Below are positions 7,996-17,172 of a stretch of DNA of 63,204 bases, piece by piece. Source of the DNA: a virus; IMG/VR virus record IMGVR_UViG_3300046412_000211, positions 1-63,204 of that record; one strand, written 5' to 3'. Position 1 is the first letter of the stretch; every line of letters starts with the position of its first letter. Under the pieces are notes generated by a model that was not told where the DNA came from, ran no database searches, and worked only from the letters and a program-made list of their open reading frames with translations. Both the position numbers and the translations under genes were made by a program.

Positions 7996-10701
7996 ATGGC
8001 TTCTGAAAAACAGAGATTACAATACGCACAACGAAGGGCTGAATACTTAGCTAAAGAGACTGCCAAGTTAGAAGAGCAAGTTAATCTTTCTCAAAAGTTA
8101 ACATCGTTTGCCAAAACGGCTCAAGAACGTGCATCAAAATCCAACAACTTAAACCAAAAAGGTCTTGATATTCAAAAAAAATATCTTGAATCTATTAAAG
8201 AAACAACAAACTCCAAAGATGCGTTAACAGCCATTGATACAGCTATTGCTGATTTACTAAAGGAACAAGCCGTAACAGGTACTGAAATAAATTCAGAATT
8301 ATTAGCACAGTTAGAAAGAATGAGAGGCGTTCAAACTTTAATTGTTGAACGTAATAAGGCAGAAGAACAGATTCAAGCAACAACAAAGAAAACTAAAGAT
8401 AATCTATATGGTTCTTTAGGTACTTTAGGTGAAATGTTAAAAACTGGTACTGTATTAGGTGCTTCTCTGGCTCTATTAGAATCAGTCACCAAAGGAATAC
8501 AAGAAGGATTTAAAAACACATTAGGATTTGCAGCAGAACTTACATATGAAATAGGGTTATCAGCTGATGAAGCAGGAAGAGTAACTTCTGCAACAATTGG
8601 TGCACAAATTCAGAATATGAGATTCTCTCAAGAAGAATTAAATACTGCGGCAAAAGAGTATGTTGATATATATGGTACTGCTGGGGGGTTAACCGCAGAT
8701 TTAATAGGAAACATAGCAGAGTTACAAAAACTTACAGGCGATTCCGCATCCGCAGTTCAGTTAGAATCTATATTCAGTAACGCTAGTGGTGATGCTGGTG
8801 TGATGACTGATACCATAAAAGAACTTGCTAAGAAAGAAGGTATAGCCGCATCTGCCGTTATGAAAGATATGGCGGGTAATATGGAGAATTTAGTTGGTGC
8901 ATCTGAAGAAGCATTAGAAGCATTTGCTAAACAAAACATAGAATTGAGGAAGCAAGGCCTCAATATGGAAAAATTAGAATCTATAGCTGATAATATGTTA
9001 GATATAGAAGGTTCTATGAAAGCTCAAGCAAAAGCCAGAGCTATGTTAGCAGGAAAATTAGGACAAGATGCGTTTAAAGGTGTAGATGGTATCCGAGCTC
9101 AAGCATTGGCATATAAAAATGGTGAAATGAACCTCAAAGAATTTGGCCACTCGATAGAAAAGATGTTAATATCACAAGAAGATTTCAATGAGTTAGGACC
9201 TCTTGGTATGCAACAATACGCTGCTATGGTTGGTATGACTAAAAAAGAATTACAAGAAGTTTATACTCAACAAAACGCTGTTGCGAATCAAATTACTCCT
9301 GATTGGGTAGATTCAACTATAGGTTACTTAGGTGAAACTTGGAGTGGAATGCCAGGATTTCTTAAAGAAGCAACCACTGGGATACTCGGATTTATAGCAC
9401 AATACTCAGTTCTATCAGCTATGCAAGGTGGTGGATTTACTGGCGGTATTAAAAATATGTTTGGTATGGGTGGTGGTGGCGGTGATATATCACAAGATGT
9501 TGCAAATACAAATCAAGGTGGTGGTGATGTAGGTGGAGCAGCTGAAGGTTCTGGTGGTGGATTAAAATCACTAGCCGAAGGTTTGAGAGAAATGGGTGAT
9601 GGTAAAGTATTGGCGGGTGTTGGTGTTGTTGCATTAGCAGGACCTGCTTTCGTTATGGCACTTCCAGCAATCCCATTTTTATTGTTTATGGGTAAAATTA
9701 AACTAAAAGCATTAGAAGAAAACTTTACGGGATTATCATCTGGTTTACAATCAATGAGTCAAGCGGCGGTTGGTGCGTTAGTAATGATGTTGGTAGGGCC
9801 GGCATTAGCATTAGGATTATTAGCATTACCATTTTTACTATTTATGTCTATACCCGGCTTAGGACCGATAATTTCAACAAACTTCACCGCATTAGCAGCA
9901 GGTTTAGCGGCATTTGGTAATCCAGCAACAGCATTATTTGTATTAATTGGAATTGGTTTGATGGCGGCATTGGGTGTGGCTATGATTCCATTCGCATTTG
10001 CATTATCTTTACTAACACCATTATTAGAAGCATTTGGTACTATTGTAGTAAATGTGATGAGTGCGATTCCACCTATTATTGGAGCTATAGCTGATGGATT
10101 TGTAACAATGTTTACAGCAATATCTCCAGAAAATGTATTAGGAATGATGATGTTAGGGCCAGCACTACTATCAGCATCAGTTGGTATGATTGCATTTTCA
10201 GCAGCGTTAGCCGTTGGTGGTATAGCATCATTCTTTGGTGGTGGTGTGATAGACCAAATAAAAGAACTATCAACAATTGGGCCTGGAGTTGCCGCAGCAG
10301 GTGAAGGATTAGCAGAGGTAGCTACACACGTAGCAATTCTTACAAGTTCTTTAACTGGATTAGGAAGTTTAGTATCACCATTATATGCATTAGGTGGTGG
10401 GTTAATGTCTATAAGTGCAGGATTAACTACTATGGCATTTAGTGGAATGATGGCAATTCCAATCATCGGAGCATTGATGGGATTAGCAGCTGTAGCTCCC
10501 GCATTAGAAGGGTTAGGAAACTTCTTTGGAATCGGTGGTGATGATAGTGGAGATTCTGATTCAGAATTATTAGATGAGATAAAAGGATTGAGAAGTGATT
10601 TACAAGCTCAACCAATAGTATTAAACATTGACGGTAAAGCAGTACATCGAATTACTAGAGTACAGAGTAGACAGGCCGTAAGTACAAGAGGAATGGCATA
10701 A
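7996..10701 (+). CDS. Tail tape measure protein
   Basis: A 901-residue protein between the tail chaperone and hub genes. Residues 1-150 are charged coiled coil; residues 150-175 and several segments between about 480 and 850 are strongly hydrophobic and Ala/Gly-rich, as in tape measures that span the tube lumen and contact the membrane. A Gly-rich stretch (about 490-525) links the halves. The C-terminus 'LLDEIKGLRSDLQAQPIVLN' is a typical tape-measure end. At about 1.5 angstrom per residue it would set a tail of roughly 130 nm (inference). The stop overlaps the next start (TAATG). Confidence 0.88.
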   Translation: MASEKQRLQYAQRRAEYLAKETAKLEEQVNLSQKLTSFAKTAQERASKSNNLNQKGLDIQKKYLESIKETTNSKDALTAIDTAIADLLKEQAVTGTEINSELLAQLERMRGVQTLIVERNKAEEQIQATTKKTKDNLYGSLGTLGEMLKTGTVLGASLALLESVTKGIQEGFKNTLGFAAELTYEIGLSADEAGRVTSATIGAQIQNMRFSQEELNTAAKEYVDIYGTAGGLTADLIGNIAELQKLTGDSASAVQLESIFSNASGDAGVMTDTIKELAKKEGIAASAVMKDMAGNMENLVGASEEALEAFAKQNIELRKQGLNMEKLESIADNMLDIEGSMKAQAKARAMLAGKLGQDAFKGVDGIRAQALAYKNGEMNLKEFGHSIEKMLISQEDFNELGPLGMQQYAAMVGMTKKELQEVYTQQNAVANQITPDWVDSTIGYLGETWSGMPGFLKEATTGILGFIAQYSVLSAMQGGGFTGGIKNMFGMGGGGGDISQDVANTNQGGGDVGGAAEGSGGGLKSLAEGLREMGDGKVLAGVGVVALAGPAFVMALPAIPFLLFMGKIKLKALEENFTGLSSGLQSMSQAAVGALVMMLVGPALALGLLALPFLLFMSIPGLGPIISTNFTALAAGLAAFGNPATALFVLIGIGLMAALGVAMIPFAFALSLLTPLLEAFGTIVVNVMSAIPPIIGAIADGFVTMFTAISPENVLGMMMLGPALLSASVGMIAFSAALAVGGIASFFGGGVIDQIKELSTIGPGVAAAGEGLAEVATHVAILTSSLTGLGSLVSPLYALGGGLMSISAGLTTMAFSGMMAIPIIGALMGLAAVAPALEGLGNFFGIGGDDSGDSDSELLDEIKGLRSDLQAQPIVLNIDGKAVHRITRVQSRQAVSTRGMA

Positions 10702-13601
10702 TGGCGCTTAAAGATTTAAAATCGGATTTATCAAAATTTAGAATGCCAAAGAAAGACCCGTTGGTATCTAAAGAAAGAGTTGATGTTAATAAGAACTTAA
10801 ATAAAACACCATTAAGTTCTATGGTAGATTCAGCGCCAAAGATTCCACGTTCTCAAACTACTACTAATAAAGAAGGTGTAAATCCACAAAAAGTAAATCA
10901 ATCAGAAAAATTTAAAGGTGAGACAACACCTCAACCTATGGATAATTCAGAAAAATTCAAAGGTGAAACAACTCCTAAACCAATGAGTTTAGAAGAACGA
11001 TATTTAGGGCAAACAGACCCAACATTGGTTAATCAATCTGAAAAATTCAAAGGTGAAACATCACCAACCCAAATGGATAACTCAGAAAAGTTCAAAGGTG
11101 AAACATCACCAAAGGAAATGAACAACTCTGAAAACTTCTTAGGTGAGACTACTCCTAACGAAATGAACAACTCAGAGCAATTCTTAGGGGAAACTACTCC
11201 TAAACCAATGAGTTTAGAAGAAAGATTCTTAGGTGAAACAAATCCTACAGAAATGAACAACTCAGAGAAATTCTTAGGGGAAACTACTCCTAATGAAATG
11301 AATAATTCTGAACAATTCTTAGGTGAAACAACACCCAATGAATCAGATAGAAGTTCTAAGTTTTTAGGTGAAACTACTCCTAATGAAATGAATAACTCAA
11401 CTCAATTCTTAGGTGAAACAACGCCTGTAGAATCGGATAGAAGTTCTAAGTTCTTAGGTGAAACAACACCTGTAGAATCGGATAGAAGTTCTAAGTTCTT
11501 AGGTGAAACAACACCAACACCAATGAACATACCAAATGGTGAAAAGGGATTGGGTGAAACAACACCCATACCAATGAACATACCAAATGGTGAAAAGGGA
11601 TTGGGTGAAACAACACCAACACCAATAACGCAAGGTGATAGACAAAAAGGTGAAACAACACCAACTGATTTCACATTTAGTGGTAAATTAGAAAATGAAG
11701 GTAAAGAATTCCAAGAAGTAAATAATCTTACAGATATACATGCATTAGGATTTAATTCTAAATTTGGTGGAGTAGAGGCTAGTAAATTCATTGGTGTAAA
11801 TCCTGATAATACTGTATTTGATGGTACAACATCATTATTTGGTGATATAACCAATAATTCATTTACATTAGGTAAAACATATGGTGGTTCATATAATGAT
11901 GCAGGTGGTATAAATTCAGGTGAAGAAGGATTTGGAATTGGTATGGGACATGCCAAAAGACAATCACCATCTTTCTTAGATGAACAATATTCTAAATTTA
12001 ATTTAAAAGAAGATTCATTTAATAGAGGGTTGGGATTATTTAGACAACCATTTATATTAAGAGGTATCCAACGAAAGAAAATATCAAAAGGTGAACCGCA
12101 AGTTTGGGGATTAGGTGGATTTAATTATGATGAAGGTGCTATCAGAGGTGGTATTGTTACATCAACTGTTAGAGCACTTATAGATGTTGCTAGAATTGGT
12201 AGTTGGTTCGCATCCGTTCCAGGTATTCTATGGGGGGCAAAACAATTTGGAATGCAACGTTCTCAGAAATTTGGTAAAGTATGGACACCTGCTGGTATGT
12301 TAGCGGCTATTGGTGGACAGCATGTTGGATTAAAAGCACAGCGACCTGGTCTAATACCATTAGTAGATGATACATTCCAATATCAAGATAATACTCTAAA
12401 TATCGTAAAAGATAAATTAGAGACAATGTATAAAACTGATTTATTTTTACCAACTACATTAGTTGGAACTCCATTTGTAACTCAAACTGATGCAAAAGGT
12501 GGGTTCAATTCTTTATATGGTATCAATATTATGGGTCCTGGTCTTACGACTAGAGGTACTGATACATTTGATAATCAATCACAAAGAGAAGCTTCTAATA
12601 GAGCAAATCATTATCAATGGTACACCCCAGTTGGTAGTCCATTTAACGCGGGGCCTGCTGGTGGTGATGAATTTAATACTTATGGTGATGATACACCATT
12701 AGATGCCGATGAAGCCGAAAACTTTGGGTTAGGAAAAAAACTAAAAGATGGTAATTACACTAAATATGATGATGTTAGTGTTAGTAACTTTGATGATATA
12801 ACAATCAATACAAATGATTCACCACACCCATTACATAGATTTGATGGTGGTGAACTTATAAAATCCTATGAAACTGTTGCTTATGGAAACCGACCTGATA
12901 GGTGTGTTGGTGATGACCAAATAAACGATTTTAGAGATTTATTAGAACCTGGACAAGATAAGAGTAGAGCAGAAAAAGCAAAATATGTAGATAACTCATT
13001 AGAAGCCAAATTCGGATTTCAGAATCCTGGAATTGTTGGGGCGGATAGAACAGATTATGAAATATCACACGCAGCTGACCCTATACAATCTGGCGCAATA
13101 GATGCAGATGAGGCAAATGATTTAGTTAAATTGATATTTAATTTACGTGGTGGTGGTTCTAGATTACAATTCAGAGGTACTATTAGTGGATTAACGGAAA
13201 CATTCTCACCAAGTTGGGATGGGCAAAAATATAATGGTAGAGCAGATTCAGCATTTAAGTATTCTACTTTTGAAAGAAGTTTAAGTTTTAATTTTCAAGT
13301 ATATCCAACTACAAAAGCAGAATTAGTACCATTGTATGAAAAACTATCTAGGTTAGCATCTATGACAATGCCTAAATATGGTACAAATGGATATCAGGGT
13401 ATCCTTATGGATTTCACTTTAGGTTCAATGTATGTTGACCAATTAACTTTTATTGATAGTTTATCATATACATACTCAGATGAAGTTCCTTGGGATATTG
13501 ATATGGGTGCATCGATGGGTGTTGATGTAAGTATAGGATTAAAATTATTAGCTAACGAAAAACCAAAATATTCAAATAAAGTATATGACTTTTTAGGGTA
13601 A
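10701..13601 (+). CDS. Tube/baseplate protein with an N-terminal 15-residue repeat array
   Basis: A 966-residue protein coupled to the tape measure. Residues 1-64 are basic; 65-323 are seventeen tandem repeats of about 15 residues (consensus MNNSEKFLGETTPNE); the rest looks globular. The C-terminal 180 residues ('RLQFRGTISGLTETFSPSWD', 'STFERSLSFNFQVYPTTKAE', 'PWDIDMGASMGVDVSIGLKL') read as a beta-rich domain of the type seen in tube-initiator or baseplate proteins, but I cannot name the family. Position between tape measure, LysM protein and hub supports a role at the tube-baseplate junction. The long repeat arm is unlike T4 gp48/gp54. Confidence 0.65.
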   Translation: MALKDLKSDLSKFRMPKKDPLVSKERVDVNKNLNKTPLSSMVDSAPKIPRSQTTTNKEGVNPQKVNQSEKFKGETTPQPMDNSEKFKGETTPKPMSLEERYLGQTDPTLVNQSEKFKGETSPTQMDNSEKFKGETSPKEMNNSENFLGETTPNEMNNSEQFLGETTPKPMSLEERFLGETNPTEMNNSEKFLGETTPNEMNNSEQFLGETTPNESDRSSKFLGETTPNEMNNSTQFLGETTPVESDRSSKFLGETTPVESDRSSKFLGETTPTPMNIPNGEKGLGETTPIPMNIPNGEKGLGETTPTPITQGDRQKGETTPTDFTFSGKLENEGKEFQEVNNLTDIHALGFNSKFGGVEASKFIGVNPDNTVFDGTTSLFGDITNNSFTLGKTYGGSYNDAGGINSGEEGFGIGMGHAKRQSPSFLDEQYSKFNLKEDSFNRGLGLFRQPFILRGIQRKKISKGEPQVWGLGGFNYDEGAIRGGIVTSTVRALIDVARIGSWFASVPGILWGAKQFGMQRSQKFGKVWTPAGMLAAIGGQHVGLKAQRPGLIPLVDDTFQYQDNTLNIVKDKLETMYKTDLFLPTTLVGTPFVTQTDAKGGFNSLYGINIMGPGLTTRGTDTFDNQSQREASNRANHYQWYTPVGSPFNAGPAGGDEFNTYGDDTPLDADEAENFGLGKKLKDGNYTKYDDVSVSNFDDITINTNDSPHPLHRFDGGELIKSYETVAYGNRPDRCVGDDQINDFRDLLEPGQDKSRAEKAKYVDNSLEAKFGFQNPGIVGADRTDYEISHAADPIQSGAIDADEANDLVKLIFNLRGGGSRLQFRGTISGLTETFSPSWDGQKYNGRADSAFKYSTFERSLSFNFQVYPTTKAELVPLYEKLSRLASMTMPKYGTNGYQGILMDFTLGSMYVDQLTFIDSLSYTYSDEVPWDIDMGASMGVDVSIGLKLLANEKPKYSNKVYDFLG
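10893..11669 (+). repeat. Seventeen tandem ~45-bp coding repeats
   Basis: Fourteen 15-codon units, two 17-codon units (MNIPNGEKGLGETTPIP type) and one last 15-codon unit. The invariant core is G-E-T-T/S-P; the variable half alternates NNSE, DRSS and SLEE types, suggesting both expansion and shuffling. Confidence 0.9.
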
Positions 13602-13604
13602 GAT

Positions 13605-13904
13605 ATGGCAAATAGATACGAAGATATAGAAATACTAAAAACCGAAAAGGGTAAACGATACAAAAAAACTATCAGATATCCAAAGATGGAAAAAACATCT
13701 AATGATATATACATTATATCAATACAAGGTGATAGGTTAGATAATCTTGCTTTCAAATACTATGAAGATGCAAGATTGTGGTGGATATTAGCTAGAGCTA
13801 ATAATTTAGGTAAAGGTGATTTAGAAGTTCCAATCGGAACACAACTAAGAATACCACATAGATTTGTAGAAATACAAGATGAATATGAAAAGTTAAACAA
13901 TTAA
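13605..13904 (+). CDS. LysM-type baseplate protein (gp53/XkdP-like)
   Basis: A 99-residue protein with a LysM-like fold: 'IISIQGDRLDNLAFKYYEDA', then RLWWILARANNL and PIGTQLRIP, the usual start, middle and end of tail LysM domains. In phages these domains hold the hub and baseplate wedge together rather than bind cell wall. The order tape measure, LysM, hub is the same as in PBSX-like tails (xkdO-xkdP-xkdQ). Confidence 0.8.
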   Translation: MANRYEDIEILKTEKGKRYKKTIRYPKMEKTSNDIYIISIQGDRLDNLAFKYYEDARLWWILARANNLGKGDLEVPIGTQLRIPHRFVEIQDEYEKLNN

Positions 13905-13916
13905 ATAGAATAAGTT

Positions 13917-15896
13917 ATGAGTATATCCTTTGATAAGCCGTTTCCTGATGATTTAGCTAAAGAGCTTAATGCGAGAAGTGGTTCTATAGCAAACCGAAGT
14001 GTTTCTTGGAACTATGAAAAATATGCTTATATAAAAATGCAGGGTACTGGTGATACTAAAACAATTATAGAGGCTATACCTGGTATGAAGATGGGTGATG
14101 GAACTAATGGTGGTACACCTGAGAGTTTATACACATCAGAAGATGGTATAAAAAAATTCAAACCATTATTGAAATCTGTAAGTATATCAAATCAAGGAGC
14201 ACAAGATTATACGGATTCTTACATATATGAAATTGAAGCTCAATTCACTGTTTATACACAAGATGATTTAGATTTAGCCGAATCAGTTTATATGAGGCCT
14301 GGAGCTGAAATACAATTTGATTTTGGTTGGATAGGTGGAACTGGTGCTAAATGTAATAAGGGTTCGGTGAAAGCAAATGTATATAATTTTAGTTTTGGTT
14401 TAGGAGATGATGGTGCGTTTGATTGTACAATTAAATGTATGTCTCCATCTGGATTATGGGCAGGTGATGAAATGGGAACTCCTGCTGAAGAGGTAACAGA
14501 TGATGAAGGGGAAAAGAAAACACCAGAATTATTAGAATCCTTAGAAAATAGTTTTAGAAAAGCATTCGGATTAGGTTCTGAAGATGATGCATCTGATGTT
14601 AGTAAATTAGGTGATAATAAAATAAGATTTAAACGTGCTAAAATGATAGGTGGTGGTAAAGTCGCTAATATAGATGGATTATTTGGGGCAGCAGAATTGA
14701 TTGTAGAATCCAAATGGTATAATGATACTGAAAATTATATTGCGTTCACTAATTTAGATACATTAATTCAGTATTTGAACGCACAAATTAAAGGTTCTGA
14801 TAATACATATTCTATCGCAGAAACAGGTGATATTTCGAAATATCCAGATGGTGTAGGTTTTGGTTCAGCTGACCCTAATAAGTTTTTCTTACCAGGTCCG
14901 CAAGGTGCATATGGAGACCCATCACTTGGTGGTGGTGGAAACGAAGCAAACTTTTCTAGATGGGGGAAAAACTTAGAAAATGAAAGTTCTAGTAATAAAT
15001 TCAAAGGAGAAATCGCTAAAATAGCTATTAGTATAAGACATATTATTGATACTTATGAAAGCTTAGAAAAGGATACTCCAAGAGTAGGTGGTTTCAAAAA
15101 AGCAGTAAAAGTATCAGATTTCCTAAATACATTATTTTCAGATTTAGAAACAGTTACAGGTGGATTAATTTCATTATCATTAATTCCAACAAAAAATGGT
15201 GAGGTATTAAGTCCAGATAATCAAGAAGGTTCTATAGAGTTGATGGTTGCTAATAAACGAATGGTATCAAATTCTGATGATGCTAAAGCAAACGCAACAT
15301 CAGGTACATATACATTCAAAATATTGGGGGCGGGTTCTATAACTAAATCAGTTAGTTTAGATAGTGATTTTGATTCTGATATGTTAGTAGCTGCTACTCG
15401 TACAAGTGTAGAAAAGGGAACTTCCAACGGCCATCTAATAATAGAAGATGGTACTTTAAAATTAAACCCCGCAGGAGCAAATGGGGGGTTATATCCACCA
15501 TCCCCATCTGGAAAGGCAATTGATATTTCAAAACAACAAGCTGGCGCAACTATGGATAAGTTAAAAGAAAAACGTTGGGCTATGGGTAAAGATGGATGTG
15601 ACCCTCCAAAAACCAAATCGTATCAAAATGCTATGCGAAACTACATAAATCAGAATTGTAAAAAAGATGCTGGTTTAAAAGGTGGTAGATATGGGGAAAT
15701 GATTTATACATTAAATCTTGGTGTTACTATAGATGGTATATGGGGTATTCCATTCTTAGCACCGATTACTATTGATAGATTACCTAAACCATTTAAAAAA
15801 GATAATTGTTTCTTTACTATAACAGGTGTAACTCATAATTTTGATGGACAAGGTGGTTGGGAAACTTCATTGGAAACTGTAATGAGGATAGTGTAA
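13917..15896 (+). CDS. Baseplate hub protein (gp27/gpD-like)
   Basis: A 659-residue protein after the LysM gene. N-terminal residues about 80-175 ('LLKSVSISNQGAQDYTDSYI', 'GAEIQFDFGWIG', 'NVYNFSFGLGDDGAFDCTIK') match the first tube-like domain of hub proteins, and the C-terminal 'FTITGVTHNFDGQGGWETSL' followed by ETVMRIV is the usual end of gpD/gp27-type hubs. A Gly/Glu-rich insertion lies around residues 190-220. It forms the trimer on which tube and spike assemble. No lysozyme domain is visible, unlike T4 gp5. Confidence 0.75.
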   Translation: MSISFDKPFPDDLAKELNARSGSIANRSVSWNYEKYAYIKMQGTGDTKTIIEAIPGMKMGDGTNGGTPESLYTSEDGIKKFKPLLKSVSISNQGAQDYTDSYIYEIEAQFTVYTQDDLDLAESVYMRPGAEIQFDFGWIGGTGAKCNKGSVKANVYNFSFGLGDDGAFDCTIKCMSPSGLWAGDEMGTPAEEVTDDEGEKKTPELLESLENSFRKAFGLGSEDDASDVSKLGDNKIRFKRAKMIGGGKVANIDGLFGAAELIVESKWYNDTENYIAFTNLDTLIQYLNAQIKGSDNTYSIAETGDISKYPDGVGFGSADPNKFFLPGPQGAYGDPSLGGGGNEANFSRWGKNLENESSSNKFKGEIAKIAISIRHIIDTYESLEKDTPRVGGFKKAVKVSDFLNTLFSDLETVTGGLISLSLIPTKNGEVLSPDNQEGSIELMVANKRMVSNSDDAKANATSGTYTFKILGAGSITKSVSLDSDFDSDMLVAATRTSVEKGTSNGHLIIEDGTLKLNPAGANGGLYPPSPSGKAIDISKQQAGATMDKLKEKRWAMGKDGCDPPKTKSYQNAMRNYINQNCKKDAGLKGGRYGEMIYTLNLGVTIDGIWGIPFLAPITIDRLPKPFKKDNCFFTITGVTHNFDGQGGWETSLETVMRIV

Positions 15897-16528
15897 TGAG
15901 TGAATTTAAAAGACGTAGAGTATATTACACAAAAAACCAAATTGATAGTGGTTTGGTAACATTGGGTAAAGAATGGATGTTCATAGATGGTACTGAATAT
16001 ATAGGGCAATACCACAAATACATTACAGATGAAGTATTTTCTAAATCTACTTTTGTAAAAGGAAAATCAAGAAAGTTAATTCCATATGTAGATTTAACTA
16101 GCATCGGAACTCAGAATTCAGAAGGTATGGATTTCGCTAAAAATTTCATATACGATGAAATTAAATCTGTGGATGTTAAAAAAACTCAAACTCCAAATAA
16201 ATCTGTAGAACCGATTAAAGAAAAAGATTTAAAAAACGGATTCTTTATTAGATACGTTGCTTACAAATATGATGATACTTGTATTGAGTTGAACAAAGAT
16301 AAATTTGGTGAAATAGGTACTGATAAAGGATTATCAGATGTACTTTACAAAAAATTAAAAATAAGATGGAAGATTACTGGTAATCTATACGATATTAAAG
16401 ATGATATGGGTAATATAATAGAATCTGGAGTATTTGATACCAATAAACGAACAATAGCACTACTTTCAGAGGATTACCCAGCCTTAAAATCAAAGTTCAT
16501 TGATTATTTAGAATTCTATCAACCATAA
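15896..16528 (+). CDS. Baseplate-associated protein of unknown function
   Basis: A 210-residue protein whose ATG overlaps the hub stop (TAATG); an upstream in-frame ATG at 15857 would overlap the hub gene by 40 bases and is less likely. The N-terminus 'RRRVYYTKNQIDSGLVTLGK' followed by EWMFIDGTEYIGQYHKY looks like a beta-rich domain, and a second strand-rich region follows residue 115. Coupling to the hub gene suggests a tail or baseplate part. No family recognised. Confidence 0.6.
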   Translation: MSEFKRRRVYYTKNQIDSGLVTLGKEWMFIDGTEYIGQYHKYITDEVFSKSTFVKGKSRKLIPYVDLTSIGTQNSEGMDFAKNFIYDEIKSVDVKKTQTPNKSVEPIKEKDLKNGFFIRYVAYKYDDTCIELNKDKFGEIGTDKGLSDVLYKKLKIRWKITGNLYDIKDDMGNIIESGVFDTNKRTIALLSEDYPALKSKFIDYLEFYQP

Positions 16529-16532
16529 CACT

Positions 16533-16610
16533 ATGAATCCAAAAAAAGATATTAGCACAATCATATATATCCTACTAATGGTAACATTCTTCATTATTGG
16601 TATTTGTTAA
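16533..16610 (+). CDS. Putative 25-residue single-span membrane peptide
   Basis: ATG at 16533 opens a 25-codon frame: a short basic start (MNPKKD) then one hydrophobic helix to the stop. It lies in the gap after the baseplate gene and before a host-type promoter. It has no clear ribosome site and may not be translated. Confidence 0.3.
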   Translation: MNPKKDISTIIYILLMVTFFIIGIC

Positions 16611-16649
16611 TAACTTTGTTGAAAACTTAACAATTTCTTAACATTAAAA

Positions 16650-16681
16650 TTTGGTTAATTCAAATATTATTCGTATATTAG
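16650..16681 (+). promoter_or_regulatory. Host-type promoter TTTG-N20-TATATTAG
   Basis: TTTG at 16650-16653 and TATATTAG at 16674-16681, preceded by an A/T-rich tract. The 72 bases 16622-16693 closely match those at 39304-39375. Confidence 0.8.
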
Positions 16682-16699
16682 TACTGTAATAATTGAGAA

Positions 16700-16975
16700 A
16701 TGAATAATATGAATAAAGTAAAAGAATTTGAAAAGAGTATTGAGGGTGTTAAGTTCACTCCAGCTCAAAAAAAGATTGTTGATTTAATCCTTAAAGGATA
16801 TGAAATCAAAGTTGTTAATAAACACCATATGAGTGGTGGCCAGATGATGTGGAAATCTCCACATTCAGATTACTTAGAACATGCTGGTAAAGTTTACAAA
16901 GCATTTTTCAACGTTTTCTACCAAATCAAAAAACAAAAAGGAATCGAAGTTCCTACTAAATTATTTTGTAGTTAA
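16700..16975 (+). CDS. Small basic protein of unknown function
   Basis: A 91-residue protein just downstream of a host-type promoter, so probably made early. The N-terminal half ('FTPAQKKIVDLILKGYEIKV') reads like a helix-turn-helix, the middle carries HHMSGGQMMW, and the C-terminus is Lys-rich ending in Cys-Ser. A Met at residue 4 (16709) is an alternative start. Function unknown; a DNA-binding or takeover role would fit but is only inference. Confidence 0.6.
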   Translation: MNNMNKVKEFEKSIEGVKFTPAQKKIVDLILKGYEIKVVNKHHMSGGQMMWKSPHSDYLEHAGKVYKAFFNVFYQIKKQKGIEVPTKLFCS

Positions 16976-16978
16976 GAT

Positions 16979-17155
16979 ATGAGTAGTTTAGATAATATGT
17001 TTGGTGGAAATCCAGTCAAAGAAATAAACACAATTTTAGATGAAATGTTACTATTCGTAAAAACGGCAGGTAAGGTTACTGATTGTGGAGTTTGTAAAAA
17101 CACAAAAGTATATTTAGAAAAAGAATGTAAGGTTTGTTTGGATAACTCAAAATAA
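16979..17155 (+). CDS. 58-residue zinc-ribbon-like protein
   Basis: ATG at 16979 gives MSSLDNMFGGNPVKEINTIL, a helical stretch, then CGVC and CKVC pairs 11 residues apart (residues 36/39 and 50/53), a compact zinc-binding arrangement. Its last codons contain the -33 element of the next promoter. Function unknown. Confidence 0.6.
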   Translation: MSSLDNMFGGNPVKEINTILDEMLLFVKTAGKVTDCGVCKNTKVYLEKECKVCLDNSK

Positions 17156-17168
17156 ATTCGTATATTTG
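17137..17168 (+). promoter_or_regulatory. Host-type promoter TTTG-N20-TATATTTG
   Basis: TTTG at 17137-17140 lies inside the preceding gene and TATATTTG is at 17161-17168. The first ATG of the next gene begins only 4 bases after the box. Confidence 0.8.
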
Positions 17169-17172
17169 ATGT

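Noticed and set aside
9759-10466. 235-codon open frame on the minus strand inside the tape measure gene
   Set aside because: It is the complement of an Ala/Gly/Ile-rich coding region; its product is a low-complexity Pro/Asn/Ile mixture without a ribosome site, and no other minus-strand gene exists here.
10893-11669. CRISPR-like regular repeats
   Set aside because: The 45-base units are contiguous, in frame and coding, with no unique spacers.
11033-11956. Two minus-strand open frames rich in 'GVVSPKN' repeats
   Set aside because: They are the antisense of the tandem GETTP repeats of the 966-residue tail protein; repeats of 45 bases keep all frames open.
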